DNA of 45,963 bases, taken from positions 1 through 45,963 of the forward strand of contig JALJPB010000031.1 in NCBI GenBank assembly GCA_022969175.1, written 5' to 3'. Made by a program: the position numbers and the translations under genes. Below are positions 28,586-37,831 of this stretch, in pieces. The notes beneath the pieces were generated by a model. It did no database searches and was not told the DNA's origin. It saw only the letters and a list, made by a program, of their open reading frames with translations. Every line of letters begins with the position of its first letter. Position 1 is the first letter of the stretch. This DNA comes from Colwellia sp. (GTDB lineage Bacteria; Pseudomonadota; Gammaproteobacteria; Enterobacterales; Alteromonadaceae).

Positions 28586-30559
28586 TTAGCTTTCTAACTT
28601 CTTAGGAAATCTAATAATATAAGCCAAACCTTTTCCTAATTCACTACTAGCTTTTAGCTTACCTTTGAGGGAGGTGGTAACTAAATTAAAAACTAAATGG
28701 GTACCGAGACCACTACCTCCTTCCCCCCTTTTAGTGGTGAAAAAAGGGTCAAACAACTTCTTCATGTCTTGTTCGTTAAGTCCACAACCATTATCGCTAA
28801 ACCTTAAAATAGCAAATTGGCGTTGCTCAACCACTTCGATATTAATTACACCTTGAGCAATTTTTTCGAAACCATGTTTAACGGAATTCATGATTAGATT
28901 ACTAATAATTTGAGATAAAGCACCAGCGTGGGTAGAGATCCAAAAACTGTCTTCACATTTTATCTTAATTTCATGTGACGTTCTTTTTAGGGTTGGCCTT
29001 AACGATAAAATTATTTCATCTAAATAACTTTTCATATTAAAATTTCTAATTTCGTTAGAGGATTGATCGACTGCAATTTGTTTAAAACTATGAATAAGGT
29101 TTGCAGCACGGTCAGTATTAGTTGTTAAAATTCGACCGATTTCTTCAACCTCTTGTAAGAACTCATTTAATTGTGCTTCTGTCAGTGATTTTTTTTCAAC
29201 TGACTGACTAAATATTCTTGTTTCTTCCATTAAGTGGCTAACACCCGTTACACATATCCCTAACGGTGTATTAATTTCATGGGCAATGCCTGCAACTAAG
29301 CCACCAAGAGAAGCCATTTTTTCCTTTTGAATTAATTCTTTCTGGGTCGCTTGAAGTTTCTTATAAGCATCACTAAGTTGAGTATTTTGTTGCTCCAATA
29401 AGCGGTGGTGTTTGGCTAATTTAACTTGAGACTCTCTACGCTGCACAGTATTAACTGTTGCTTCAATTGCACCGGCAACATGTTGGGCAAAGAAATTCAA
29501 AATTTTCAGGTCATTATCGGTATAAATAATTTTACCGTCATAACTTTGTACAACGATTAAACCATGTAACATATTAGTAGAAATCATGGGGGCGCCTAAC
29601 CAACTGACAAAGTCTTCAGCGCCGTAAGTACCAATTTTTTCACCTTGATTAACTAACTCGCTCACTAAAGCTGGAGTTAATCGCTGAGGTGTTCGAGTAT
29701 TAATTACATATGAGCTAAGGCCGGTGCCTAAAGGTATTGTGGTATTCTGGTATTTATCGCCATCTTTTTCATCAACAGCGTAGGAAATTGTTAATTCACT
29801 CATATCTTCATCAAAAAGAAGAATTAAGAAATTTTTCGCATAGAGTAATTTATCAATTATTTGATGAATGCGAGGGTAAAGATCAACAAGTGCTAGTTCA
29901 CCATGTTTTAATGAACTGATCTCAAAAATTGCCTGTTGGAGTTTTTCTGCTTTTTCTTTTTCGAGCAGTTGTTTAACTAAGCTATTATTTCTCTCTGAAA
30001 TGGTACTTTCAAGTTGTAACGTTTGATTATGTTTTTCTAGAATATTAGAGACAACGGAAGCAAATATATTAAAAATATTTTGATCTTCGTCGCTGTAGCT
30101 AATGTTAGCATCGTAACTTTGTATGACCAACGCACCAAGGCAAACTCCTTGTTGAGAGATTAATGGCATCCCTAACCAATATTGTGCCCTTTCTCCTGTC
30201 CCCCAGTCACTATTAGCTGCTGATCTTTCTTTATCTTGAGCCGCTGTCATTAGTAACTTTTTATTATTCCTAATAACCCATGCAGTAGGTGATTGCTCTG
30301 ATGAGGCTAAAGGGAATTTTCGATTCGGATCTGTTGTCTCGTCAACTTCATCAACGTTATAAACAAACTGAATAGTTTGCTCAAGGCTATCGAAAAGTGC
30401 TAGATATAAATTTTTAGCATACATTAACTTATCTAACGATTGATGAACAAATGCCAGATATTCAGTTAATGTTTCAGTTTTATGGTAATGAAAATTTAGG
30501 TTGATAAAGCTCTGTAGAATTAATTCTAGTTTTGCGATACGTTTTTCTTGTTCAGCCAA
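28586..30559 (-). CDS. Double-GAF sensor histidine kinase
   Basis: A 657-residue cytoplasmic kinase with no membrane segment. Two homologous GAF domains (about 20-180 and 215-375) share the phrases LMYAKNLYLALFD / LLYAKNFLILLFD and LGALVIQSYD / HGLIVVQSYD. A coiled linker follows, then the dimerisation domain with MASLGGLVAGIAHEINTPLG, where His427 is the phospho-acceptor. The ATPase domain has the N box (ISNLIMNSVKHGFE), DNGCGL, and GEGGSGLGTHLVFNL. No receiver is fused, so it needs a partner; the REC-DUF3369-HD-GYP protein nearby fits. The start is a TTG directly preceded by AGGTG; there is no in-frame ATG near it. Confidence 0.9.
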   Translation of the reverse strand: MAEQEKRIAKLELILQSFINLNFHYHKTETLTEYLAFVHQSLDKLMYAKNLYLALFDSLEQTIQFVYNVDEVDETTDPNRKFPLASSEQSPTAWVIRNNKKLLMTAAQDKERSAANSDWGTGERAQYWLGMPLISQQGVCLGALVIQSYDANISYSDEDQNIFNIFASVVSNILEKHNQTLQLESTISERNNSLVKQLLEKEKAEKLQQAIFEISSLKHGELALVDLYPRIHQIIDKLLYAKNFLILLFDEDMSELTISYAVDEKDGDKYQNTTIPLGTGLSSYVINTRTPQRLTPALVSELVNQGEKIGTYGAEDFVSWLGAPMISTNMLHGLIVVQSYDGKIIYTDNDLKILNFFAQHVAGAIEATVNTVQRRESQVKLAKHHRLLEQQNTQLSDAYKKLQATQKELIQKEKMASLGGLVAGIAHEINTPLGICVTGVSHLMEETRIFSQSVEKKSLTEAQLNEFLQEVEEIGRILTTNTDRAANLIHSFKQIAVDQSSNEIRNFNMKSYLDEIILSLRPTLKRTSHEIKIKCEDSFWISTHAGALSQIISNLIMNSVKHGFEKIAQGVINIEVVEQRQFAILRFSDNGCGLNEQDMKKLFDPFFTTKRGEGGSGLGTHLVFNLVTTSLKGKLKASSELGKGLAYIIRFPKKLES

Positions 30560-30665
30560 AATTCACCTAATATTATCAATAATTAACTTATTAATAATAT
30601 TAGACAGTAATAGACAATATTACACTTTTTGCTCGGTATTAAAGAAATTTAGCTATAACAACTTT

Positions 30666-31691
30666 CTACAGCGCTTTTTCGATAAGACTAACAAGGGCGC
30701 AGATATGATCATCACGATCATTTAATGCCGCTATATAATGATACTTTTCACCACCCGCCTCAATGAAAACATCTCTATTTTCCACGGCCAATTCTTCTAA
30801 GGTTTCTAAACAATCAGCGCTAAAGGCAGGACTTATAATGGCGACATGTTTATCACCTTTACTGGGCAGTTCTGACAAGCTTTTGTCAGTATACGGCATT
30901 AGCCACTCAGCTTTACCAAACCTTGATTGAAAGGTCATTAGACAATCACTTTCAGTTAAACCAGATTGTTGACTTGAAAGTTTCTCAACCAATAATTGAG
31001 TAGTAACTTTGCAAAAATCATAATAAGGATCGCCCCAAATATGAAACAATTTTGGCATACCATGAAACGATAAAACCAACTTATCTGGCTTACCATGAGT
31101 TTGGATATGCTCATTGACACTATTAGCCAAGGCATCGATATAAAGTGAATTGTCGTAATAACCATTAATAAAATTCACACTTGGGATCCAACGCCACTTT
31201 TGAATTTCTTTGACTACCGCATCAAAAGTTGAAGCGGTTGTTGGTCCAGCATACTGAGGATATAAAGGGAGAATAACAATTTTTGATATGCCTTGGAGTT
31301 TGAATTTTTGCAATGCACTGGCGATTGATGGTTTGCCATAACGCATTGCCAATTCAACAACCACATTATCACCATATTTTTCAGCTAATTGAATAGCCAC
31401 TTTTTGTCTTTGTTGCTCAGAAATTACTTTTAAAGGGGAGCCTTCTTTGGTCCAAATTTGTTGGTATAACTTTGCCGATTTTGCTGGCCGAGTAGGTAAA
31501 ATAATACCGTGTAAGATTATCATCCAAATTAGTCGAGGTATTTCAACAACTCGAGGATCAGATAAAAACTCACGTAAATAAGGCCTCAAAGCCGAAGCAG
31601 TTGGCGCATTTGGTGTACCTAAGTTTGTCAGTAAGACTCCCGTTTTCTTATTATCAATAACAGGGTTTTCTTGGCCTAGGTATCGTGACAT
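30666..31691 (-). CDS. hemH: Ferrochelatase
   Basis: Inserts Fe(II) into protoporphyrin IX, the last step of heme synthesis (341 aa, normal length). Family motifs are clear: VLLTNLGTPNAPTASALRPY near the N-terminus, LREFLSDPRVVEIPR, and the metal/porphyrin site LVLSFHGMPK with His210. Later regions include CLMTFQSRFGKAEWLMPYTD and ISPAFSADCLETLEEL. It stands immediately downstream of the ccmFGHI arm on the same strand, with 80 bases from ccmI, so heme synthesis and heme attachment genes are adjacent and may share transcripts. Confidence 0.97.
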   Translation of the reverse strand: MSRYLGQENPVIDNKKTGVLLTNLGTPNAPTASALRPYLREFLSDPRVVEIPRLIWMIILHGIILPTRPAKSAKLYQQIWTKEGSPLKVISEQQRQKVAIQLAEKYGDNVVVELAMRYGKPSIASALQKFKLQGISKIVILPLYPQYAGPTTASTFDAVVKEIQKWRWIPSVNFINGYYDNSLYIDALANSVNEHIQTHGKPDKLVLSFHGMPKLFHIWGDPYYDFCKVTTQLLVEKLSSQQSGLTESDCLMTFQSRFGKAEWLMPYTDKSLSELPSKGDKHVAIISPAFSADCLETLEELAVENRDVFIEAGGEKYHYIAALNDRDDHICALVSLIEKAL

Positions 31692-31771
31692 TATTTTATT
31701 ATTCTCTTTGTGTTAAAAATAGTGTTTAAAATAGCTTAACAATAGTATTAAAAAGCGTACAAGTGACTAAA

Positions 31772-33064
31772 TTAAGGTACGATTGTATTAACAACAAGCT
31801 CAAGTGGCGCAGTGGTACTTACCTTGATATTCTTTATTTCTGCTTTAAAATCGCCACTTTTTATACCAACACCACCTGTTTTTGAAACTACCGCATAAAT
31901 ATGAACCGCTTCAACACTGCTTAACGATGCTTGAGGGCTCATGGCTCTGGCATTATTTAAAATAACCGTAGTTGGTAAATCGCTCGCTTTAATTTTAACT
32001 GCAGCTACTGGCATTCTGGTACCGTTAGTTGGTACGGCGTAGACAAAGACAACTTTATCTTCACCTTGACTAAGCATCTCACTAATTTCATCACTTAACG
32101 AAACATTAAGGGCTAACTGAGGCCCCTGCTCTGAGTCAGCATTTTTGTCACCTTTGGTAGCGTTAGTAGGGGTTATTCCCGTTAAAGACAATCTATTTTT
32201 TGCTTCAGCTATCGCTTCTTTCAGGGCACCAATATTAACGGTCTTTCTTCCCGAATCAACAACACGCTGCCAGTAGTCAATAGCATGTTGATAGTTTTGA
32301 TTCATAAAGTTATGCATACCTAACAAAATATTGGTTGAAGGTTCTGCTGGGTCTAACGCCAAAGCCCTGTCGATCAATGCTTGTACGTTTTCATCAATTT
32401 GTTGGTCATTGCGATAATAATTAGCCTGAGCTTTAGCGCCGAGAATATCTGCTTGCTCACCCTCAATTTCTATCACCCGATCAAAAGCTTTAATCGCATT
32501 ATCAAAATCGCCTGCACCAACCAGTGTTTGTCCAAACTCATACCAAGTATTTGCATCTTCTGGGTTTTGTTCAATTTTAGTTTTTAAAGCCTGTATTTGA
32601 ACTTTCAGTTGCTGCTCTTTATCAAGTGATTGCTGCCCTTGTTTACTTGCTACGACTTCTGGAGCATTTAATTGCTCATAACCATCACTTTTTAAATAAA
32701 AGCCAAAACTAAAAGCAAAAACAAATAAGCTAATAAAGACCGGCCAAAGTAAAGACAATGGCTTAGTCGTTAAAGTTTTATTTTTTTGAAACTGCTGTTC
32801 TTCAGCACTATTTTGTTCAATGTCTTGCAGTAAAGCTTTTTCTAACTCACTGAGTAAATAGTGATAGTTCTCATCATCAATACCACCTTCTTGATAGTCT
32901 TTTTCAATTTCAGCTTTATGTTCGTGATATAAACGAACATTGGTTTCATCTCGCAGGTTTTCCACCGGTGCTACTTTTGTTTGGTTGGAGCGAATAAAGT
33001 GGCCCCAAATAACAATGAGAATGAGCAGTAAAAATACAACAATGGCAATTATTATTTCAATCAT
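31772..33064 (-). CDS. ccmI: Cytochrome c maturation protein CcmI
   Basis: Inner-membrane chaperone that holds apocytochrome c for the heme lyase complex. The 430-residue protein has an N-terminal helix (IIIAIVVFLLLILIVIWG), the conserved cytoplasmic segment with RDETNVRLYHEHKAEIEKD, a second helix near residue 110-128, a TPR region (about 150-270, with NPEDANTWYEFGQTLVGAG), and a periplasmic C-terminal beta-rich domain (about 320-430). This two-part form is like CcmI/CycH of Alteromonadales, whereas E. coli carries this part fused in CcmH. It lies downstream of ccmH with a 68-base gap. Confidence 0.93.
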   Translation of the reverse strand: MIEIIIAIVVFLLLILIVIWGHFIRSNQTKVAPVENLRDETNVRLYHEHKAEIEKDYQEGGIDDENYHYLLSELEKALLQDIEQNSAEEQQFQKNKTLTTKPLSLLWPVFISLFVFAFSFGFYLKSDGYEQLNAPEVVASKQGQQSLDKEQQLKVQIQALKTKIEQNPEDANTWYEFGQTLVGAGDFDNAIKAFDRVIEIEGEQADILGAKAQANYYRNDQQIDENVQALIDRALALDPAEPSTNILLGMHNFMNQNYQHAIDYWQRVVDSGRKTVNIGALKEAIAEAKNRLSLTGITPTNATKGDKNADSEQGPQLALNVSLSDEISEMLSQGEDKVVFVYAVPTNGTRMPVAAVKIKASDLPTTVILNNARAMSPQASLSSVEAVHIYAVVSKTGGVGIKSGDFKAEIKNIKVSTTAPLELVVNTIVP

Positions 33065-33132
33065 AAGGGTTCTTATTTTGCTATTTAACTGAATAGTTTT
33101 ATTAAGCAGCTATATAATATAGCTGGCTAATT

Positions 33133-33603
33133 TTACAAATCTTTATCTTTTAATAGTGCTTTCAATTTATCTTGTTGAGCCTCTGACAATTCAATATCTT
33201 TGAGCGCAATAGGCTTTCGTCTAATAATAAAAATCACCACTAAAACACCCATTAAAATCAATGCCGCTGGGCCAAACCAAAGCACATAAGTGAGGCTACT
33301 CACTCGAGGGCGATAAAGCACAAACTCACCATAGCGAGCAACCATGTAATTCATGATTTCAATATCTGCTTTTCCTTGATGTAATAAATCATAAACTTCA
33401 CGGCGTAAATCTTTGGCAATAGGAGAGTTAGAGTCGGCCAAATTTTGGTTTTGACATTTAGGGCAACGCAACTCCTTATTTAATTCATTAAAGCGCTTTT
33501 CAGTTACCGGATTTTGAAACTCATAAGTATCGGAAGATCTGGCTAACACCGTTGATGTTGCCATTAAATAAACTAGAGTTATGCTAACAATGGTTTGACA
33601 CAT
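33133..33603 (-). CDS. ccmH: Cytochrome c maturation protein CcmH
   Basis: Thioredoxin-like membrane protein that reduces apocytochrome or CcmG disulfides before heme ligation. I choose the ATG at 33603, four bases after the ccmG stop, giving 156 residues that begin with a signal peptide (CQTIVSITLVYLMATSTVLA); the longer frame starting at 33672 lies inside ccmG and adds a basic non-signal stretch. The redox motif is LRCPKCQNQ (Cys47, Cys50), followed by SPIAKDLRREV and a C-terminal membrane helix (WFGPAALILMGVLVVIFII). The TPR part found in E. coli CcmH is supplied here by separate CcmI. Confidence 0.95.
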   Translation of the reverse strand: MCQTIVSITLVYLMATSTVLARSSDTYEFQNPVTEKRFNELNKELRCPKCQNQNLADSNSPIAKDLRREVYDLLHQGKADIEIMNYMVARYGEFVLYRPRVSSLTYVLWFGPAALILMGVLVVIFIIRRKPIALKDIELSEAQQDKLKALLKDKDL

Positions 33604-33607
33604 TAAA

Positions 33608-34192
33608 TTAATCTTCACTGTTAACCTCTTGGTCTTGAGTTGGGCTTTGCTTTGCTTGCTGTTCGCTTTCAATCATTTCAATAACAGGCAAAAATTTATC
33701 TTGCCAAACACGGGCGTCAATTGGACCAACATGTTTCATACGAATCATCGCGCTTGCATCAATAACAAAGGTCTCTGGCGCAGCGGTTACACCTAAATCA
33801 ACACCTAAACGCCCTGACTCGTCAAAAATTGAAAATACATAGGGATCTTCATAATCTTTCAGCCATTGTTTTCCTGCAATACGATCGTCTTTATAATTAA
33901 GACCATATAAAGCAACACGGCCACTTTTAGCTATATCAACAAGATACGGGTGCTCGTATTTACAATAAACACACCAAGTACCCCAAACATTAAGTAAGAT
34001 AATGTTACCTTTCAAATCATCTTTAGTGATGATTTGAGATTCATCGGTTAACTTAGTTAAGCTAAATTCCGGCATAGGTTTACCCACAAGAGCTGACGGT
34101 ATATCTTTAGGGTCTAGCGACAAACCACGGTAAAGTACAAGGCCTAAAGCCAATACTAAGATTAATGGTAAAAAACGGATTAATTTATTCAT
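33608..34192 (-). CDS. ccmG: Thiol:disulfide oxidoreductase CcmG (DsbE)
   Basis: Membrane-tethered periplasmic thioredoxin that keeps the heme-binding cysteines reduced. The 194-residue protein has an N-terminal helix (FLPLILVLALGLVLYRGLSL), the CcmG-type GKPMPEFSLTKL strand, and the active site GTWCVYCKYEHPYL with Cys74 and Cys77. It also has the cis-proline strand VTAAPETFVID. The intervening residues Val-Tyr differ from the Pro-Thr or Pro-Pro of many homologs, although I recall the form from related marine genera. It is 11 bases from ccmF and four bases from ccmH, so all are co-translated. Confidence 0.96.
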   Translation of the reverse strand: MNKLIRFLPLILVLALGLVLYRGLSLDPKDIPSALVGKPMPEFSLTKLTDESQIITKDDLKGNIILLNVWGTWCVYCKYEHPYLVDIAKSGRVALYGLNYKDDRIAGKQWLKDYEDPYVFSIFDESGRLGVDLGVTAAPETFVIDASAMIRMKHVGPIDARVWQDKFLPVIEMIESEQQAKQSPTQDQEVNSED

Positions 34193-34203
34193 TATTTACT
34201 TAC

Positions 34204-36186
34204 CTAACTTGCTAATGCATCTGCAGATGATATTTGCTCTGCTTTATTTTCTTTTGCGGTTTTTCTACGGCGATAGCGCTTGTCTAAAATAGCTAAGAAA
34301 CCACCTATCGACATAAAAATAGCCCCGAGCCAAATCCAACGAACAAAGGGTTTGTAATGAACACGAATTGACCAAGCGCCATCTTCAAGTGGGTCGCCTA
34401 ATGCAACATATACATCTCTGAATAAACCGGGATCAATTGCTGCTTCAGTCATGCCCATGGTTTGCACCAGATAACTACGACGTTCAGGTTGCAGTAAGCT
34501 AACAAATTCATCATTTTTGTATAAGGTAATTTGGCCTTGCTCGGCGCTATAGTTAGGACCTTTCACATATTTTGTGCCATTAAACTCAATGTGATAGCCT
34601 GCTACTGCAACTTTGTCTCCTTTAAACATTCTAACATTGGTTTCAGTTTCATAAGCAGAAACTAAAGTTACGCCAACAATGGTGACAGCAATCCCAGTAT
34701 GAGCAACGGTCATGCCCATATGACTTAAACTTAAACGGTTAAAAGCCCATTGACCATTAGGCAATTTTAATTGGTTGATAAAATCCTTAGCAACAACTAA
34801 AAATACCCAAAGCGCTAGTGTAATACCCATCATCACCATAAGATTAAACTCACCGTGATAAACAAATGGAAATGCCAAGCCGACTAATAGACTAATGATT
34901 GAAGTTTTAGGAATAAATTTACGTAATTCACCTTTCTTCGCTTTTTTCCAGCGAATCATTGGGCCAATGCCCATAACAACAAACAACAAACTCATGATGG
35001 GGACAAAAACGGCATTAAAATACGGAGGTCCAACTGAGATTTTACCTAAGCCCATTGCATCAACTAATAACGGATAAAGTGTGCCGAGTAAAACGGTAGT
35101 GGCGGCAATAACTAAAATAATATTACAAATTAGTAGCGCTGTTTCACGTGAGTACAACGCAAAGCGACTAAAGGTTGCTACGGTATTTGCTCTAAAAGCA
35201 TATAAAGTTAGTGAGCCACCAACAGTAATTGCCAATAAAACCAAAATAAACGAGCCACGAGTAGGGTCAGCAGCAAATGAATGAACAGACGTTAATACGC
35301 CTGAACGAACAATAAAAGTGCCTAGCAAGCTCAAGCTAAAGGCAAATATTGATAACAGTACGGTCCAATTTTTAAACGTACCCCGTTTTTCTGTTACCGC
35401 TAAAGAGTGAATAAGCGCGGTACCAACAAGCCAAGGCATAAATGAAGCGTTTTCTACTGGATCCCAAAACCACCAGCCGCCCCAACCTAGTTCGTAATAT
35501 GCCCACCAGCTGCCTAAAGCAATACCCGCCGTTAAGAATATCCAAGCAGCAACAACCCAAGGTCTTGCCCAGCGAGCCCACGCAGCATCTAATTTGCCAC
35601 ACATTAATGCAGAAACAGCAAAAGCAAAGGCAACAGCAAATCCCACATAACCTAAATAAAGCATTGGTGGGTGAATAATCAGGCCGATATCTTGTAATAA
35701 AGGATTTAAGTCGCGCCCTTCCAGCGGCATAGGGAATAAACGTTCAAAAGGATTGGACGTTAGTAACGTAAAGGCCATAAAGCCGACAGCGACCATACCC
35801 ATTACCGCTAATACCCGCGCAATAAAGGCATCATCAATACCTTTACTAAAAGCAGCAACTGCCATTGTCCAACCAGTTAATGAGAAAACCCATAACAGTA
35901 AAGAGCCTTCATGACCGCCCCATACCGCGCTAATTTTAAAATAATAAGGCAGATGACTATTAGAATGGCTGGCAATATAAAGCACGGAAAAATCGTCATT
36001 TACAAAACTATAAGCAAGTAAAATAATACTGATAGTAGTAAAAGCAAACATGCCAACCGTGAGTGGTTTGGCATAAGTAAATAGTTTATGTTGCTTAGTA
36101 AAAACGCCAATCATAGGGATTACGCTTAAACAAAGGGCAAATGCCATTGCAACAATCAGTGCAAAGTGGCCAAGTTCTGGTATCAT
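34204..36186 (-). CDS. ccmF: Heme lyase CcmF
   Basis: Large inner-membrane protein that attaches heme covalently to apocytochrome c, with CcmH and CcmI. The 660-residue length and polytopic layout match. The periplasmic tryptophan-rich WWD motif is GWGGWWFWDPVENASFMPWL (Asp242 in it), and earlier conserved segments such as WGGHEGSLLLWVF are present. A C-terminal periplasmic domain precedes the last helix and a basic tail (KRYRRRKTAKENK). It is first gene of the leftward ccmFGHI arm, divergent from ccmA. Confidence 0.97.
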   Translation of the reverse strand: MIPELGHFALIVAMAFALCLSVIPMIGVFTKQHKLFTYAKPLTVGMFAFTTISIILLAYSFVNDDFSVLYIASHSNSHLPYYFKISAVWGGHEGSLLLWVFSLTGWTMAVAAFSKGIDDAFIARVLAVMGMVAVGFMAFTLLTSNPFERLFPMPLEGRDLNPLLQDIGLIIHPPMLYLGYVGFAVAFAFAVSALMCGKLDAAWARWARPWVVAAWIFLTAGIALGSWWAYYELGWGGWWFWDPVENASFMPWLVGTALIHSLAVTEKRGTFKNWTVLLSIFAFSLSLLGTFIVRSGVLTSVHSFAADPTRGSFILVLLAITVGGSLTLYAFRANTVATFSRFALYSRETALLICNIILVIAATTVLLGTLYPLLVDAMGLGKISVGPPYFNAVFVPIMSLLFVVMGIGPMIRWKKAKKGELRKFIPKTSIISLLVGLAFPFVYHGEFNLMVMMGITLALWVFLVVAKDFINQLKLPNGQWAFNRLSLSHMGMTVAHTGIAVTIVGVTLVSAYETETNVRMFKGDKVAVAGYHIEFNGTKYVKGPNYSAEQGQITLYKNDEFVSLLQPERRSYLVQTMGMTEAAIDPGLFRDVYVALGDPLEDGAWSIRVHYKPFVRWIWLGAIFMSIGGFLAILDKRYRRRKTAKENKAEQISSADALAS

Positions 36187-36480
36187 TTTTATCTCCAGTC
36201 ATTTAATTACACTATTTTCAATACACGTAATTAAATGAAAGTTAGCGAATAGCGTGGTAATTTTATCAGTAGTATTACAAAAACATAAGGATTCTAGCAT
36301 CATAGTTAACGCAATTACATACTCGGTGAAGAGTTAAATTTGTTACAATTTTTGCTAGCCTTTACTCAGCGATATATTATGATATCGGATAAATTAATAG
36401 TTAGATCTAAATCAACTATTATCGCACAATTTTCAGCTATCATCCCTGTTGAAATATTGATTAATAAAACCTAACTTGAA
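36187..36480. promoter_or_regulatory. Divergent ccmF / ccmA promoter region
   Basis: 294 bases with no gene that must drive both ccm arms. An 18-base inverted repeat, CGATAT-ATTATG-ATATCG, lies at 36370-36387. No convincing FNR or NarL site is seen. Confidence 0.5.
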
Positions 36481-37128
36481 GTGAATCCTTTGTCTGTATT
36501 ATCGCCACTCATAAGCGCAAAACATCTCACCTGTATTAGAGAAGAGCGCATGCTGTTTGAAAATTTAGACCTAAATATTTGCCCTGGTGATATTATTCAA
36601 ATAGAAGGGGCAAATGGCAGTGGCAAAACTAGTTTATTACGAATATTGGCTGGCCTCTCCTTACCTTACGAAGGTGATGTGTTTTTTCAAGGTGAACCTA
36701 TTGCTCAAATAAGAGAGCAGTTTCATCAAAACTTATTGTTTTTAGGCCACTTAGCCGGTGTGAAAGGTGAAATGACTGCGCAAGAAAATTTAGAATTTAA
36801 CTTAGCTTTACATGGTCTAGATACTAGTAGCGCAGAAGAAACATTGTGTGAAGTCAACCTTTTAGGTTTTGAAGATGCTTTAGCTTCACATTTAAGTGCA
36901 GGACAACATAGACGTATTGCTTTAGCCAAGTTATGGCAAAGCCGAGCACCTATTTGGATTTTAGATGAACCCTTTACGGCTATTGATAAATTGGGCGTTA
37001 AAAAACTTGAACAATTATTTTTAAAACACGCAAGTGATGGTGGCTGTGTAATTTTAACCACTCACCAAGACTTGTCGTTCGATGATGATCGCATTAAAAA
37101 GATCACCTTAAACTACCAGTTTTATTAG
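36481..37128 (+). CDS. ccmA: Heme exporter ATP-binding protein CcmA
   Basis: ATPase of the CcmABCD complex that releases holo-CcmE. ABC motifs are complete: Walker A as EGANGSGKTS (Lys49), signature HLSAGQHRRIALAKLW, and Walker B as PIWILDEPFTAID. The 215-residue length assumes the GTG at 36481; a TTG at 36490 preceded by GAAGTG is an equally plausible start and would drop three residues. The segment LLFLGHLAGVKGEMTAQENL is typical of CcmA. It begins ccmABCDE, with eight bases before ccmB. Confidence 0.95.
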   Translation: MNPLSVLSPLISAKHLTCIREERMLFENLDLNICPGDIIQIEGANGSGKTSLLRILAGLSLPYEGDVFFQGEPIAQIREQFHQNLLFLGHLAGVKGEMTAQENLEFNLALHGLDTSSAEETLCEVNLLGFEDALASHLSAGQHRRIALAKLWQSRAPIWILDEPFTAIDKLGVKKLEQLFLKHASDGGCVILTTHQDLSFDDDRIKKITLNYQFY

Positions 37129-37136
37129 AGAGCATA

Positions 37137-37829
37137 ATGACAAATAGCCAATCGCTTTCTTATAAAGCCGCCTTCTTCTTAATTATTAAACGCGATTTAA
37201 CCATCGCCTTTCGCCACCGTGATGATATTCTCAACCCATTGCTGTTTTTTGTTATTGTTGTCACCTTATTCCCATTAGGCATAGGGCCAGAGTCAGATAC
37301 CTTGTCTCGTATTGCCCCAGGAATTATTTGGGTAGCCGCTTTGTTATCCACTTTATTGTCATTAGACCGATTATTTAAATCCGATCACAGTGATGGCTCA
37401 CTTGAGCAAATGTTATTAAGCCCACACCCGGTTTTTATTTTAGTATTAGGTAAAATTATTGCCCATTGGTTATTAACCGGTTTACCACTAATTTTAGTTG
37501 CTCCCCTTCTTGCTGTTTTATTGCATTTAAATGAAAACAGCTACGGCGCTTTGATGTTGACCTTATTATTAGGCACGCCAGTATTAAGTTTATTAGGCGC
37601 AATTGGTGTAGCGTTAACCGTAGGCATTAAAAAAGGCGGGGTATTATTAAGTTTGCTTGTATTGCCACTTTATATCCCGGTATTAATATTTGCGACCAGT
37701 GCAATAGATACTGCGGCAATGAACTTACCTTACAGTGGGCAACTTGCTATAATTGCCGCGCTATTTTTCGGTTCTTTAACCTTAGCCCCCTTTGCTGTTA
37801 GCGCAGCATTAAAAGTGAGTACCAACTAA
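37137..37829 (+). CDS. ccmB: Heme exporter membrane protein CcmB
   Basis: Membrane subunit of CcmABCD, 230 residues with six predicted helices. The conserved N-terminal segment is present: IIKRDLTIAFRHRDDILNPL followed by FFVIVVTLFPLGIGPE. Later regions include SLDRLFKSDHSDGSLEQMLL and GKIIAHWLLTGLPLIL. Two bases separate it from ccmC, so the genes are tightly coupled. Confidence 0.96.
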   Translation: MTNSQSLSYKAAFFLIIKRDLTIAFRHRDDILNPLLFFVIVVTLFPLGIGPESDTLSRIAPGIIWVAALLSTLLSLDRLFKSDHSDGSLEQMLLSPHPVFILVLGKIIAHWLLTGLPLILVAPLLAVLLHLNENSYGALMLTLLLGTPVLSLLGAIGVALTVGIKKGGVLLSLLVLPLYIPVLIFATSAIDTAAMNLPYSGQLAIIAALFFGSLTLAPFAVSAALKVSTN

Positions 37830-37831
37830 TT

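Noticed and set aside
33604..33672. Upstream extension of ccmH by 23 codons to a TTG
   Set aside because: It lies inside ccmG and would put a basic stretch before the signal peptide. The ATG four bases after the ccmG stop is the better start.
36430..36480. Possible FNR box (TTGAT near 36456) before ccmA
   Set aside because: The second half-site matches ATCAA at only about three of five positions, so it is not convincing.
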